Below are positions 50,126 to 58,487 of a stretch of DNA of 64,000 nucleotides, piece after piece. Both the position numbers and the translations under genes were made by a program. The stretch is from a bacterium BMS3Abin02 (GTDB lineage: Bacteria; Actinomycetota; Acidimicrobiia; Spongiisociales; UBA4744), in the NCBI GenBank assembly GCA_002897675.1, contig BDSU01000026.1, forward strand, positions 41,048 to 105,047. The letters run 5' to 3'. The notes beneath the pieces were generated by a model. That model was not told the DNA's origin, ran no database searches, and saw only the letters and a program-made list of their open reading frames with translations. Position 1 is the stretch's first letter. Each line of letters opens with the position of its first letter.

Positions 50126-51805
50126 ATGAATGCCTTTACGCTCAGTGATGAGCTGCTCGACGAACTCCTTCAACTGTCCCCGATTGCCTGCACGTATGCA
50201 GGCATCACAGGCAGAGACCACTTGTGGGATGACTTGAGTCCCGGCGGCGTGGCCCGTCGCAAGGCGCTGCTCGAACGCTACCGGGACGCATTCTCCACAC
50301 TGCCGGATGGCGAAGATCGATGGGAACGGCTCGCTGCGCGAGTCGCAGCGGCGTTCATCGATGAGCAGATCGATCTGCTCGATGGGGAAGAGCATCTTCG
50401 CCATCTCAACAACATCGCCTCGCCTTTTCAGGATCTGCGGCGGGTTTTCGACATCATGGACAAGACCACCGATGAAGGGTGGGACAATGTCGTTGCGAGA
50501 CTCCGGACGATCGGTACTCCGCTCTCGGGATATCGGGCCTGCCTGGAGGAGGGGATATCGAAGGGCTTGCCTGTTGCCCGGCGCCAGGTCGAAGCGGTGA
50601 TCATCCAGGCCGGAATGCTGACAGGAGAGGAATCATCGTTCAGGCGGCTTGCCGACGAGCTCGCCGAATCATCTGCGGCGACATCCGATCGGGTTGCGGC
50701 ACTCCGCGAGGCGGTTGACGAGGCGACGGGAGCAGTTGCGGATTTTGCGGAGTACCTCGCGGGAACCTACCTGCCGAGCTCCGCAGCCGTGGACGCCGTG
50801 GGCGAGAACCGCTACGTGCGCGCCGCCCGCCGGTATCTCGGCACGACCATCGATCCCCGCGAGGCCTACGCATGGGGCTGGACCGAGGTTCGCAGGCTCA
50901 GAGAGGAGATGATCGAGACAGCGGCAGAGGTCGACGCCGCCAGGCCTCTCGATGCCGTCATCGAGACGCTGAGAACCGACCCGACCCGCTGCGCCCAGAG
51001 CCCCGATGAGTTCGTCTCGTTCATCGAAGGCCGGCTACACGAGGCCGTCGCCGACCTCGACGGGCGTGTCTTCGACATTCCCGACCCGGTCAAGCGAGTC
51101 GATGTCAAGATCGCGCCGCCGGGCGGTGCCCTCGGCGCCTACTACCTGGAGCCGAGTGAGGATTTCTCGCGGCCGGGCAGCGTGTGGTGGTCGACGGGAG
51201 GCAAGCAAGTGCTTCCCCTGTGGGACGAGGTCACTACCGCCTATCACGAAGGATTCCCCGGTCATCATCTTCAGGTTGGCGTAGCGCTCTCCCTCGCAGG
51301 CCATCTGAGTCGTTTGCACCGCCTGCTGATCTGGTATCCAGGCTACGGAGAAGGTTGGGCCCTCTATGCGGAGCTGCTGATGCACGAACTCGGGTACCTG
51401 GACAAACCCGAGTACGTGCTCGGGATGCTGGCCGCGCAGATGCTGCGTGCTTGCCGGGTGGTGATCGATATCGGCTCCCATCTCGATCTGGCCATCGCCG
51501 ACGAGGCCGTCTTTCATCCCGGCGAGCGCTGGACCTTCGAGCTGGCGGTGGAGATGCTCACCGATTTCGCCTACCTGGCTCATGACTATGCGGAGTCCGA
51601 AGTGACGAGGTATCTCGGATGGCCGGGGCAGGCGATTTCCTACAAGGTGGGGGAGCGGCTGATCCTCGACCTCCGGGATCGACTCAGGCGTCGAATGGGT
51701 GACGCGTTCGACATCAAGGACTTCCACAACCGCGTCCTGGGTTCAGGCCCTGTTGGACTCGACCTGCTGCGCCAGATCGTCCTGGAGGAAGACGGCAGCC
51801 GGTAG
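50126..51805 (+). CDS. DUF885-family metallopeptidase-like protein
   Basis: A 559-residue protein of the DUF885 family. It carries the zinc-site motif TTAYHEGFPGHHLQ at about residues 370-385 (HExxxxH-like arrangement) and the downstream PGYGEGWALYAELLMHELGY, whose Glu and Tyr complete the site in related M32-type carboxypeptidases. There is no signal peptide. The family is thought to hydrolyse peptides, but substrates are undefined. The start at 50126 rather than further upstream is supported by the -10 box seven bases before it; the longer frame runs through the beta-glucosidase gene and is rejected. Confidence 0.87.
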   Translation: MNAFTLSDELLDELLQLSPIACTYAGITGRDHLWDDLSPGGVARRKALLERYRDAFSTLPDGEDRWERLAARVAAAFIDEQIDLLDGEEHLRHLNNIASPFQDLRRVFDIMDKTTDEGWDNVVARLRTIGTPLSGYRACLEEGISKGLPVARRQVEAVIIQAGMLTGEESSFRRLADELAESSAATSDRVAALREAVDEATGAVADFAEYLAGTYLPSSAAVDAVGENRYVRAARRYLGTTIDPREAYAWGWTEVRRLREEMIETAAEVDAARPLDAVIETLRTDPTRCAQSPDEFVSFIEGRLHEAVADLDGRVFDIPDPVKRVDVKIAPPGGALGAYYLEPSEDFSRPGSVWWSTGGKQVLPLWDEVTTAYHEGFPGHHLQVGVALSLAGHLSRLHRLLIWYPGYGEGWALYAELLMHELGYLDKPEYVLGMLAAQMLRACRVVIDIGSHLDLAIADEAVFHPGERWTFELAVEMLTDFAYLAHDYAESEVTRYLGWPGQAISYKVGERLILDLRDRLRRRMGDAFDIKDFHNRVLGSGPVGLDLLRQIVLEEDGSR

Positions 51806-51846
51806 CCGGCAGGCCATGACCGAGGTCTTCCGGCAACCGGGAACGC

Positions 51847-52761
51847 CTACCTGCACGCCTTGGACAGAACCGGATACGGGTTCACAGCGTCTCCGCTGTC
51901 GGGGTGGACCTCGAAATGAACATGCGGTCGCGAACCGATCGCGTTGCCGCTGTCGCCCACATAGCCGATGATCTGACCGGCGGCGACGGCTCCGGCGGCA
52001 CCGAAGTGGTCGAGATGGCTCGCGATGTAGAGCGTTCCATCGTTCGCGAGGAGGTTGACCTGGAACCCGCCGATCGACCCGGTCACCTGCCGGACGATGC
52101 CGCCGACAGGAGCCAGCACAGGTGTTCCCCTGGAAGCAAACAAGTCGTTTCCCGTGTGGAAACGACCTCCAGACCTCGGGAAGCCCCAGTCGTTGAAGAA
52201 GGTTGCTCCCGCGACGGGGCAGAGCCAGGCGCCTTCGCTCACGGTGAGCACGGTGCCCGCCGTGATCAGATTCGGGTCCTTGATTGCGTTCGTGTCCACG
52301 AGCCGATCCACCGATGTCGCGAACCGCAGGGCGATCGCGCTCAGAGTGTCTCCGCGCCGGACCGTGTAGGTCTGAGACTCGCGGACCTCCGGATCGAATG
52401 CAGCCGTGTCGGTGCCGACCTCGAGCCTGGCCCCAACGTAGATGCGGTTCGGGTCGGTGATGCCATTGGCTCTGGCCAACCGCTCGACGGTGATACCCAG
52501 TTGCTTCGCGATGCCCTCCAGCGTGTCTCCCGCCTGCACGATGTACGCTTTGTCGTTCGGGATGATCAGAACCTGGCCGACGGCGATCGAGTTTGGGTTC
52601 TCGATGTGATTGGCGTCGACGAGTGCCTGCACGGTTGTCCCGTTCCGCGCGGCGATTCTCGACAGTGAGTCTCCTGAAACCACGACATAGGTCGCCGTGG
52701 TCGCGGCCACGGCAAGCACCATGGTCGCGAGTGCGCCGACGACTCGTAGATTTCTTCTCAT
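51847..52761 (-). CDS. secreted LysM and peptidase M23 (LytM) protein
   Basis: A 304-residue cell-wall protein. A signal or anchor helix (about residues 5-25) is followed by three LysM repeats: VVVSGDSLSRIAARNGTTV, YIVQAGDTLEGIAKQLGITV and YTVRRGDTLSAIALRFATSV. A C-terminal M23 endopeptidase domain has the zinc ligands in RFHTGNDLF and HVHFEV. It should bind and cleave peptidoglycan or activate an amidase. The ATG at 52761 begins the signal helix; the in-frame extension to 52875 overlaps rlmN. It starts four bases after the rlmN stop, so the two are co-transcribed. Confidence 0.9.
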   Translation of the reverse strand: MRRNLRVVGALATMVLAVAATTATYVVVSGDSLSRIAARNGTTVQALVDANHIENPNSIAVGQVLIIPNDKAYIVQAGDTLEGIAKQLGITVERLARANGITDPNRIYVGARLEVGTDTAAFDPEVRESQTYTVRRGDTLSAIALRFATSVDRLVDTNAIKDPNLITAGTVLTVSEGAWLCPVAGATFFNDWGFPRSGGRFHTGNDLFASRGTPVLAPVGGIVRQVTGSIGGFQVNLLANDGTLYIASHLDHFGAAGAVAAGQIIGYVGDSGNAIGSRPHVHFEVHPDSGDAVNPYPVLSKACR

Positions 52762-52765
52762 TGCC

Positions 52766-53806
52766 TCAGGTTTCGGCGGTTCCCGAGGCTCCCTTGAGGC
52801 CTGTGCCGGCTCTGAGCTGCCCGCAGGCCGCGTCGATATCCTGGCCGCGGTTCCTGCGTTTGGTGGCGTTGACACCGGCAGCCCTCAAGCGGGCGACGAA
52901 CTCGTCGATGCGAGAGGAGGGAAGCATCGGTGACAATGGCGTCGGGTTGAGCGAGATCACGTTGACGTGAGCCCGCAACCTTCGGGCGATTGCGGCGAGG
53001 CCATGGGCCTGTTCGTCGCTGTCATTGACCCCTTCCATGAGGGCCCACTCGATCGAGATGCGGCGATGCTTCTTCTCGAAGTACGCCGCGGCGGCGGCCT
53101 CGACGGCGGCCAGCGGGTATCGGGAGTTGATGGGGACCAGCGAGGTCCGGAGTTCGTCGTCGGCGGCGTGGAGACTGATTGCGAGGTTGACGGGCCAGGG
53201 CTCTTCGGCGAGGCGGGTCATCCCCGGGACGATGCCCACGGTGGATACGGTGAGCGACCGGGCCGAGATTCCCATCTCGTCGATGATCCGGCGGATCGCT
53301 TCGCGAACCTGCTCGTAGTTGGCCAGAGGCTCTCCCATCCCCATGAAGACGACGTTCGTGAGCCGGCTGGGCACGTTCGGCATGCCGGAGCTTCGAAGGT
53401 GGGCTCGGGCGAACGCCACCTGGGCGACGATCTCACCGGCTTCGAGATGCCGCTCGAAGCCGAACTGGCCTGTGGCACAGAAGGTGCAGCCGAGAGCGCA
53501 GCCTGCCTGAGAGGAGATACAGACCGTCGCCCTGTCCTTGTAGCCGATCAGCACCGCTTCCAGCGCTGCACCGTCGGGTGCCCTGAACAGCCACTTGACC
53601 GTTCGCCCACCGTCGGCCGACCGTGCAACCTCCACGGTGAACGGCCACAACTCGAGGGTCGCTCTGACGTCGGTGGGCAGATTGGTCATTTCCTGCACGT
53701 CGAGGACCGGCGTCCTGTACAGCCAGCGTCGGAGTTGATCGACGCGATACGAGGGCTGGCCCGGAAGCAGGTCGCCGAGATCGTCGGGATGGGTGAGGTA
53801 TGGCAC
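52766..53806 (-). CDS. rlmN: RlmN-family radical SAM rRNA/tRNA adenine C2-methyltransferase
   Basis: A 346-residue radical-SAM methyltransferase. The iron-sulfur motif is CALGCTFC (CxxxCxxC), followed by FMGMGEPLANYEQV, and the catalytic C-terminal cysteine is in GQDIDAACGQL. It methylates C2 of adenine 2503 in 23S rRNA and of adenine 37 in certain tRNAs. The GTG at 53806 is preferred to the ATG at 53851 because TACCAT (53818-53813) ends six bases before it and would make a leaderless message. The longer start would overlap the divergent permease start. Confidence 0.92.
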   Translation of the reverse strand: MPYLTHPDDLGDLLPGQPSYRVDQLRRWLYRTPVLDVQEMTNLPTDVRATLELWPFTVEVARSADGGRTVKWLFRAPDGAALEAVLIGYKDRATVCISSQAGCALGCTFCATGQFGFERHLEAGEIVAQVAFARAHLRSSGMPNVPSRLTNVVFMGMGEPLANYEQVREAIRRIIDEMGISARSLTVSTVGIVPGMTRLAEEPWPVNLAISLHAADDELRTSLVPINSRYPLAAVEAAAAAYFEKKHRRISIEWALMEGVNDSDEQAHGLAAIARRLRAHVNVISLNPTPLSPMLPSSRIDEFVARLRAAGVNATKRRNRGQDIDAACGQLRAGTGLKGASGTAET

Positions 53807-53812
53807 CGATTC

Positions 53813-53838
53813 ATGGTAGGGATTCGAGAACCTAGACT
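53813..53838. promoter_or_regulatory. overlapping divergent leaderless promoters, rlmN and NCS1 permease
   Basis: TACCAT on the minus strand (53818-53813) lies six bases before the rlmN GTG. TAGACT on the plus strand (53833-53838) lies seven bases before the permease ATG at 53846. Only 39 bases separate the two start codons, so the two core promoters overlap and each lies in the other's -35 zone. Confidence 0.65.
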
Positions 53839-53845
53839 CGCCGCC

Positions 53846-55240
53846 ATGCATCGGCTTCCATCATTGCGCGGGTTGTCCTGGGGGAGAGACGACGACTCGA
53901 TGAGTGCCGTGGACCTGACGAGCATGTGGGTCGCCATCACGCTTGGAGTCCCCGTCGCCGTGGTTGGGTTCGAACTGATGGTCAGTCCGGCGTTGGGTGG
54001 GCTCGGCCTGTCGGCGGCGCAGCTCCTGTTGGCGCTTCCACTCGGTGTCGTCGTCGCCGTCGGTCTGCTGTGGGCGTCCGCCCGGCCGGGCGCTGCCTAC
54101 GGTGAAGGCACTGTCCTCATGCTCAAACCCGCACTCGGCGTGTTCGGAAGCTGGATCTACTTTCCCGTCCATGTCGTGCTGATGGTCGTGCTGGCCGCGC
54201 TCGAGCTGCGAGTAGTGGGAGTCGTGCTCGACGCCGGCTTCACCGGCCTGGGTTTCCCCATAGGCGTCAACGTTGGAATCATCCTCTCGGCGGTTCTTGC
54301 GTTTGGTCTCGGAGCGGCCGGGAGGCCTTGGCTGCGATGGTGGGTCCGCAGAGTCGCCTTCTGGGGTGGTCTCGGCTCGGCGCTGTGGGTTGTGTGGAGG
54401 CTCGCCGCGGATGTCGACATCACCGGCATCCGCCTGCAGTCACCGTCTCCATCGTTCTGGCTCGGCGTCGACATGATTGTCGGACTCGCGGTGCTGTTCT
54501 TTCCACTCGTCGTCGATACCGCACGCTCCATGCGTGATGAGAGCGCCGCGTCCGCGAGTGTGGGAGCGGGATTCGGAGTTGCAGCATTGCTCATCCTGAT
54601 GGCGGGAGGACTGGCGGCGGCCGCAGCGCCGGGGGTGGTCGATCCCGGATTGATCATCGTCAAGTTCGGGGGCCCCGCACTCGGCGTGGTCGGTGGGCTG
54701 GTTCTGCTGGCCTGGACGATCGGGAGTGAAGTCGACCAGCCGGCCTTGTTCCTCGTAATGCCGACACAGGCGCTGCGATCATTCGATGTTCGGCTCTCCC
54801 GATCGCTCGGGGTGACGTTGGGCCCCCTTGTTGCCGCACTCGTGGCCATGTTCACGGACACTCGAGACCTGTTCGGGGTGATCAGCTTCCTCATCAGCGT
54901 CCTCACTCCGATCCTCGCGGTGTTCCTCGCCGACTACTTCGTCGTCCGCCGACGCGCGTACCTTTCGCGTGATCTGTATCGGACCCGTGGCGCCTATCGC
55001 GGCGTCAACGTCGCGGCAGTGCCGGCGATCGTTCTCGGGTTCCTCGCTTTTCAGTGGGCCAGTCCGGTTGGTGCGCACTGGTGGGTCGATGGGGTCCTCT
55101 CGGTGCTCCCGGGAGCACCGTTGGCGCAGTTCGGCATTCCGGCGGTGGCCACGTCCTTCCTGGCCGCCTTCCTCACGTATGTCGCTCTCGGTCACTTCAC
55201 CGTCAGGCAGGCGGCATACGTCTCCAAGATGCGGATCTAG
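53846..55240 (+). CDS. NCS1-family (purine/cytosine/thiamine-precursor type) permease
   Basis: A 464-residue membrane protein with about twelve helices. The first helix SMWVAITLGVPVAVVGFELMVSPALGG and the segment GTVLMLKPALGVFGSWIYFPVHVVL resemble nucleobase-cation symport 1 proteins such as CodB and CytX. Substrates in the family are nucleobases, allantoin, hydantoins or hydroxymethylpyrimidine; none is indicated by the neighbours. The ATG at 53846 is supported by the -10 box seven bases upstream. The huge open frame upstream on this strand overlaps rlmN and is rejected. Confidence 0.75.
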   Translation: MHRLPSLRGLSWGRDDDSMSAVDLTSMWVAITLGVPVAVVGFELMVSPALGGLGLSAAQLLLALPLGVVVAVGLLWASARPGAAYGEGTVLMLKPALGVFGSWIYFPVHVVLMVVLAALELRVVGVVLDAGFTGLGFPIGVNVGIILSAVLAFGLGAAGRPWLRWWVRRVAFWGGLGSALWVVWRLAADVDITGIRLQSPSPSFWLGVDMIVGLAVLFFPLVVDTARSMRDESAASASVGAGFGVAALLILMAGGLAAAAAPGVVDPGLIIVKFGGPALGVVGGLVLLAWTIGSEVDQPALFLVMPTQALRSFDVRLSRSLGVTLGPLVAALVAMFTDTRDLFGVISFLISVLTPILAVFLADYFVVRRRAYLSRDLYRTRGAYRGVNVAAVPAIVLGFLAFQWASPVGAHWWVDGVLSVLPGAPLAQFGIPAVATSFLAAFLTYVALGHFTVRQAAYVSKMRI

Positions 55241-55263
55241 TGCCCGTCGACCCCCCTGTTCTG

Positions 55264-55314
55264 CGAACCCAGGGCTCGTAGATGCGCTGGGCGCATCCCT
55301 GAGCCCTGGGTTCG
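55264..55314. terminator. bidirectional 14-bp cruciform terminator
   Basis: CGAACCCAGGGCTC (55264-55277) and GAGCCCTGGGTTCG (55301-55314) are perfect inverted copies. The loop contains a second hairpin, GATGCGC/GCGCATC (55281-55297). Flanking C6 and G5 runs could lengthen the stem. It lies between converging genes. Confidence 0.75.
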
Positions 55315-55376
55315 GGGGAACGGGAGGGTCGCGCTACGAGATGTGTGCCGCTCCCACCAGCAAAGGCAAGGACCCG

Positions 55377-55703
55377 TCAGGTTGCGGCAGAGCGTTGGCC
55401 GGCCTCCGCGATCCAAGCTTCGACGCGTGATTCCGGCACGTTGAGTTGTTTCGCCAGGACGGCAGGGTCGGCTTGTGCAAGAGCTTGCAGCGTGGTGATT
55501 CCCTGCTGACGGAGCCGGGATGCGAAAGCGTCGCCGACCCCCTTGATCACGGTGAGGTCATCGGCCTCGGGCGTAGGATCGACCCGGAACGTCGGGGGTT
55601 CAGGTTCGCGAGGGAGTGCAAGGGAGATCAGACGGTCCCGCATGAGCCACACGGCCGCCCCCAGACCGGCGAGAAAACCGGTCAGCTTCATCAGTCGCTT
55701 CAT
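55377..55703 (-). CDS. membrane-anchored helix-hairpin-helix small protein
   Basis: A 108-residue protein with one N-terminal helix (about residues 5-28) and a C-terminal helix-hairpin-helix domain: DDLTVIKGVGDAFASRLRQQGITTLQALA, then a second HhH-like stretch. The DUF4332-like domain with IKGVG usually binds DNA or acts as a protein contact module; many actinobacterial examples are membrane-attached and uncharacterised. It lies 78 bases downstream of the lytic transglycosylase gene on the same strand and could share its transcript. Confidence 0.72.
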   Translation of the reverse strand: MKRLMKLTGFLAGLGAAVWLMRDRLISLALPREPEPPTFRVDPTPEADDLTVIKGVGDAFASRLRQQGITTLQALAQADPAVLAKQLNVPESRVEAWIAEAGQRSAAT

Positions 55704-55781
55704 ACGGTAGAGCTTACTCGGTTCTGGGTCCCTGATACGGGGACCCGGAAGAGCCGCCGGTCGGCTCTTGCCGGATGCCGG

Positions 55782-56435
55782 CTACTTGTCGCCTTTGTAG
55801 CACGTCCAGTGGGACCATCCCCCTGCGTAGTACTTGAGCCACGCGGCGACGGCGGTGTTGGCGTACGGGTCGAAGATGTCGGCCCTGCCCCAGCCGGCCG
55901 CTACGGCGCGTTCGGCCCAGTACCGGGGAAGCTGCTGAAACAAGCCGGACGCCTTGGTGGAATCGTTCACGGCATTTGGATCCAGCGTCGATTCGCACTT
56001 CGCGATGGCGAGGGCCGTGTCGACGTCTTGCGGTTTGAAGAACAGCGCGATGATGCTCCGAACCTCCTCGGACGACATGTATTCTTTGGTCTTGGCGGAG
56101 GGGGCACGTGCCTGCGGTGGTGTCGCCGTGGCGGGAGTCGTGGTGGTCGGCAGCGGCGGTGGAGGGGTCACGTACCGCTGGGCTCGGAGCGAGTTCAGCA
56201 GATCGTTCTCCCGCGAATCCTGGGAGGGGATCTCTTCTGTGGATGTCGATCGCATCCCGGCGGCCAGGGCGCGCGCCAGCACCTGGCCTGTCGCCGCTCC
56301 GCGGACGGCCAGAGTCGTCGTAGTTGTGGTGATTAGCTTGGGCGCCTGCTGTGGAGAGAAAGCGGCGAAGCCGGCCACTGCCAGCGTTGCCACCGTCAAC
56401 CACAACACGACTGCCACGAGACGCGGCACACGCAT
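55782..56435 (-). CDS. secreted lytic transglycosylase-like (SLT domain) protein
   Basis: A 217-residue exported protein. A signal or anchor helix is at about residues 5-27. A Thr/Pro-rich linker follows, including runs of Thr and Pro. A C-terminal SLT-type domain has the catalytic glutamate in AIAKCESTLDPNAVND and the motif ASGLFQQLPRYWAERA, with WSHWTCY at the end (two Cys may pair). It should cut peptidoglycan glycan strands. The ATG at 56435 begins the signal helix; longer in-frame starts are low in complexity. Confidence 0.82.
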   Translation of the reverse strand: MRVPRLVAVVLWLTVATLAVAGFAAFSPQQAPKLITTTTTTLAVRGAATGQVLARALAAGMRSTSTEEIPSQDSRENDLLNSLRAQRYVTPPPPLPTTTTPATATPPQARAPSAKTKEYMSSEEVRSIIALFFKPQDVDTALAIAKCESTLDPNAVNDSTKASGLFQQLPRYWAERAVAAGWGRADIFDPYANTAVAAWLKYYAGGWSHWTCYKGDK

Positions 56436-56719
56436 CGGAAATACTCTGCCTCTCAGCGCTAGGGGCCCAACGCAGGCCCACAGGAAGGCTAGGGGGATCG
56501 GGTCGGTACGTGCAACCCGGATGGGACCATAAACTGGCAAGGACGTGTCTGCCGGGCCCCCCCTTCGGCTGAGGGTGTGATGGAATGTCAAGTCTGGACG
56601 GTCATTCGCTGTTCCAACGGATCCTGGGGAAAGCACTGGCCAGGAATACTCCTTTGTCGGCCCATGGCGGGATGCTCCGTGCCGGAATCAGCGTCCGAGG
56701 CACCGTCAAGCGGGTTTGG

Positions 56720-57025
56720 TCATCGAGGTGGCGATGGTGTGTGGTCTTGGCCAGGCGCGGATTCAGCCGCCTTCTGCACCAGTCGGTCTGCACCAGCGCT
56801 CGCCATAACCGTGTAAACAGTCACACTGACGAACGTGGCGCCTATGAGCCGCACAGCGAATTCGGGCACAGAACGAAACTCACCGCTGAACAGCACGGCC
56901 ATCCCAGAGGTTGCACCTGCGACGAATGTCAGAATTCGCCACCACATCGGAATCGCAGAAGGCCCCGGCTTGCCGGCGACAGGTCGGTGTGACGGTTCGA
57001 GTATGTCGGCAGTATTGTATGTCAT
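56720..57025 (-). CDS. possible small two-helix membrane protein
   Basis: A 101-residue frame with two hydrophobic stretches (about residues 28-45 and 55-75) and polar ends. There is no recognisable family and no clear ribosome site. The hydrophobic pattern MWWRILTFVAGATSGMAVLF and the compact length make it plausible, but no strong signal supports it. An earlier in-frame start at 57070 is possible. Confidence 0.45.
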   Translation of the reverse strand: MTYNTADILEPSHRPVAGKPGPSAIPMWWRILTFVAGATSGMAVLFSGEFRSVPEFAVRLIGATFVSVTVYTVMASAGADRLVQKAAESAPGQDHTPSPPR

Positions 57026-57352
57026 CGGGTCACGGCTCTCGGGACTGTCATTCACCACTTCGCACCTCACCTATCTATCCGCCGTACATGGTGCCACGCC
57101 CACACGCATGGACGTTCGCGAGCCCACGCTGCAATGTACCGTGGCGGACCTCGCTTGATGCGTCGTTGTCTTCCCGCAATCGCCAAGCGGTCGGCAAGCA
57201 GCCACCAAGCACACCCAAGAACACCATTCGGCCATCGACCTTGAAGCGCAGGCAAGGAGGGAAGGTTCCTGTCGTCTACTACGCTCACATGGGCGTATCC
57301 TCTCCGTCCTCGCATCACACCGCCAGCCGAAGGGAGGCCGGGGGAGAGACGG
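57026..57352. other. intergenic region upstream of the LLM oxidoreductase
   Basis: Apart from the start of the small membrane-protein gene, I see no coding or structured element. The open frame running through from 56911 is an extension of the oxidoreductase without coding character. Confidence 0.4.
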
Positions 57353-57358
57353 TACGAT
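57353..57358 (+). promoter_or_regulatory. -10 box of a probable leaderless message
   Basis: TACGAT ends eight bases before the GTG at 57367. No ribosome binding site lies between. Confidence 0.55.
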
Positions 57359-57366
57359 CGTCGTTC

Positions 57367-58371
57367 GTGAAGGTCGACTTCTATGCACCCCCTGGTGGAG
57401 TTCGCGAGACGGTGCGTCTCGCAAAGTCGGCAATGTCCGTCGGATTCGATGGCTTCTTCGTATCGGAGACCAGCCACGACCCGTTCGTGTTGCTCGCAGC
57501 GGCGTCACAGGCGGCCACGGAATCTCTCGAATTCGGGACCGCCATCGCGGTCGCGTTCCCTCGATCCCCGATGGTGATGGCGATGGCGTCGTGGGATCTG
57601 GCGAGAGAATCGAAGTTCATGCTCGGGCTCGGGACTCAGGTCTCGGCGCACATCAGGGGACGTTTCTCGATGGAGTGGGGTGCCCCCGTGGAGCGGCTAC
57701 GGGACTATGTGGCAGCGCTTCGGGCGATCTGGAATGTGTGGCAGAGCGGGGGGAAGCTCAACTACCGAGGTGAGTTCTACCGGTTCACCTTGATGACCCC
57801 TTTCTTCGACCCCGGTCCGATCGCCGATCCAGTCATTCCGGTGTGGCTGGCCGGAGTGGGGCCCCGGTCGACGAGGCTTGCCGGCGAGATTGCCGACGGT
57901 TTCCACGTTCACCCGTTTCACACGCTCCGTTACCTCGACGATGTGGTGATGCCCGGGCTGGCCGACGGGCGGCGGATGGCGGCGCGAGATCCGGACGCTG
58001 TGGCAGTGGGCGCGAGCGTGCTGGTCGCGACGGGACGCACTGCGGAGGACGTGGCCGAGGCGGCGAAGAAGACGAAGATGCAGATCGCCTTCTACGCATC
58101 GACGCCCGCCTACCGGAGGGTGCTCGAACTCCACGGGTGGGACGTCGGGCCCGCGCTCTCCGCGATGAGCCGTCGCGGGCAATGGGATGCGATGGGGGAC
58201 CTCGTGAGCGATGCGATGCTCGACGAGGTGGCCGTGGTGGCTCCGGTGCCGGAGCTCGGATGTCGCCTTCGCGAGCGGTACGGCGGGAGGCTCGACCGTA
58301 TCGGCGTCTATCCGTCCGCCTCTTTGACTGACGCCGAGTGGCGACTCGTGATCGCCGGGATCCGCGGATAG
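57367..58371 (+). CDS. LLM-class F420-dependent oxidoreductase
   Basis: A 334-residue luciferase-like monooxygenase fold. The N-terminal VDFYAPPGGVRETVRLAKSAMSVGFDGFFVSETSHDPFV, the core LELGTAIAVAFPRSPMVMAMASWDLA-like stretch (here LEFGTAIAVAFPRSP) and GLGTQVSAHIRGRFSMEW match the MSMEG_2256-type F420-linked group. It should use coenzyme F420H2 or F420 for hydride transfer on an unknown substrate. F420 enzymes are typical of actinobacteria. The start at 57367 begins the domain and has a -10 box eight bases upstream. Confidence 0.85.
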   Translation: MKVDFYAPPGGVRETVRLAKSAMSVGFDGFFVSETSHDPFVLLAAASQAATESLEFGTAIAVAFPRSPMVMAMASWDLARESKFMLGLGTQVSAHIRGRFSMEWGAPVERLRDYVAALRAIWNVWQSGGKLNYRGEFYRFTLMTPFFDPGPIADPVIPVWLAGVGPRSTRLAGEIADGFHVHPFHTLRYLDDVVMPGLADGRRMAARDPDAVAVGASVLVATGRTAEDVAEAAKKTKMQIAFYASTPAYRRVLELHGWDVGPALSAMSRRGQWDAMGDLVSDAMLDEVAVVAPVPELGCRLRERYGGRLDRIGVYPSASLTDAEWRLVIAGIRG

Positions 58372-58487
58372 CGCCTCCGGGCGAACCCTTGCCCGGCTGC
58401 ATCCGACACTTCGACGCGTGAAGGGGAGGTGGACAAGGGGGCATCGAGATGCATGGTGGGCCGCGACGAGACGCCGACGAGCCTTCC

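Noticed and set aside
52967..53845. Long open frame extending the NCS1 permease upstream
   Set aside because: It is antisense to rlmN, whose radical-SAM motifs are intact, and the leaderless promoter fits the ATG at 53846.
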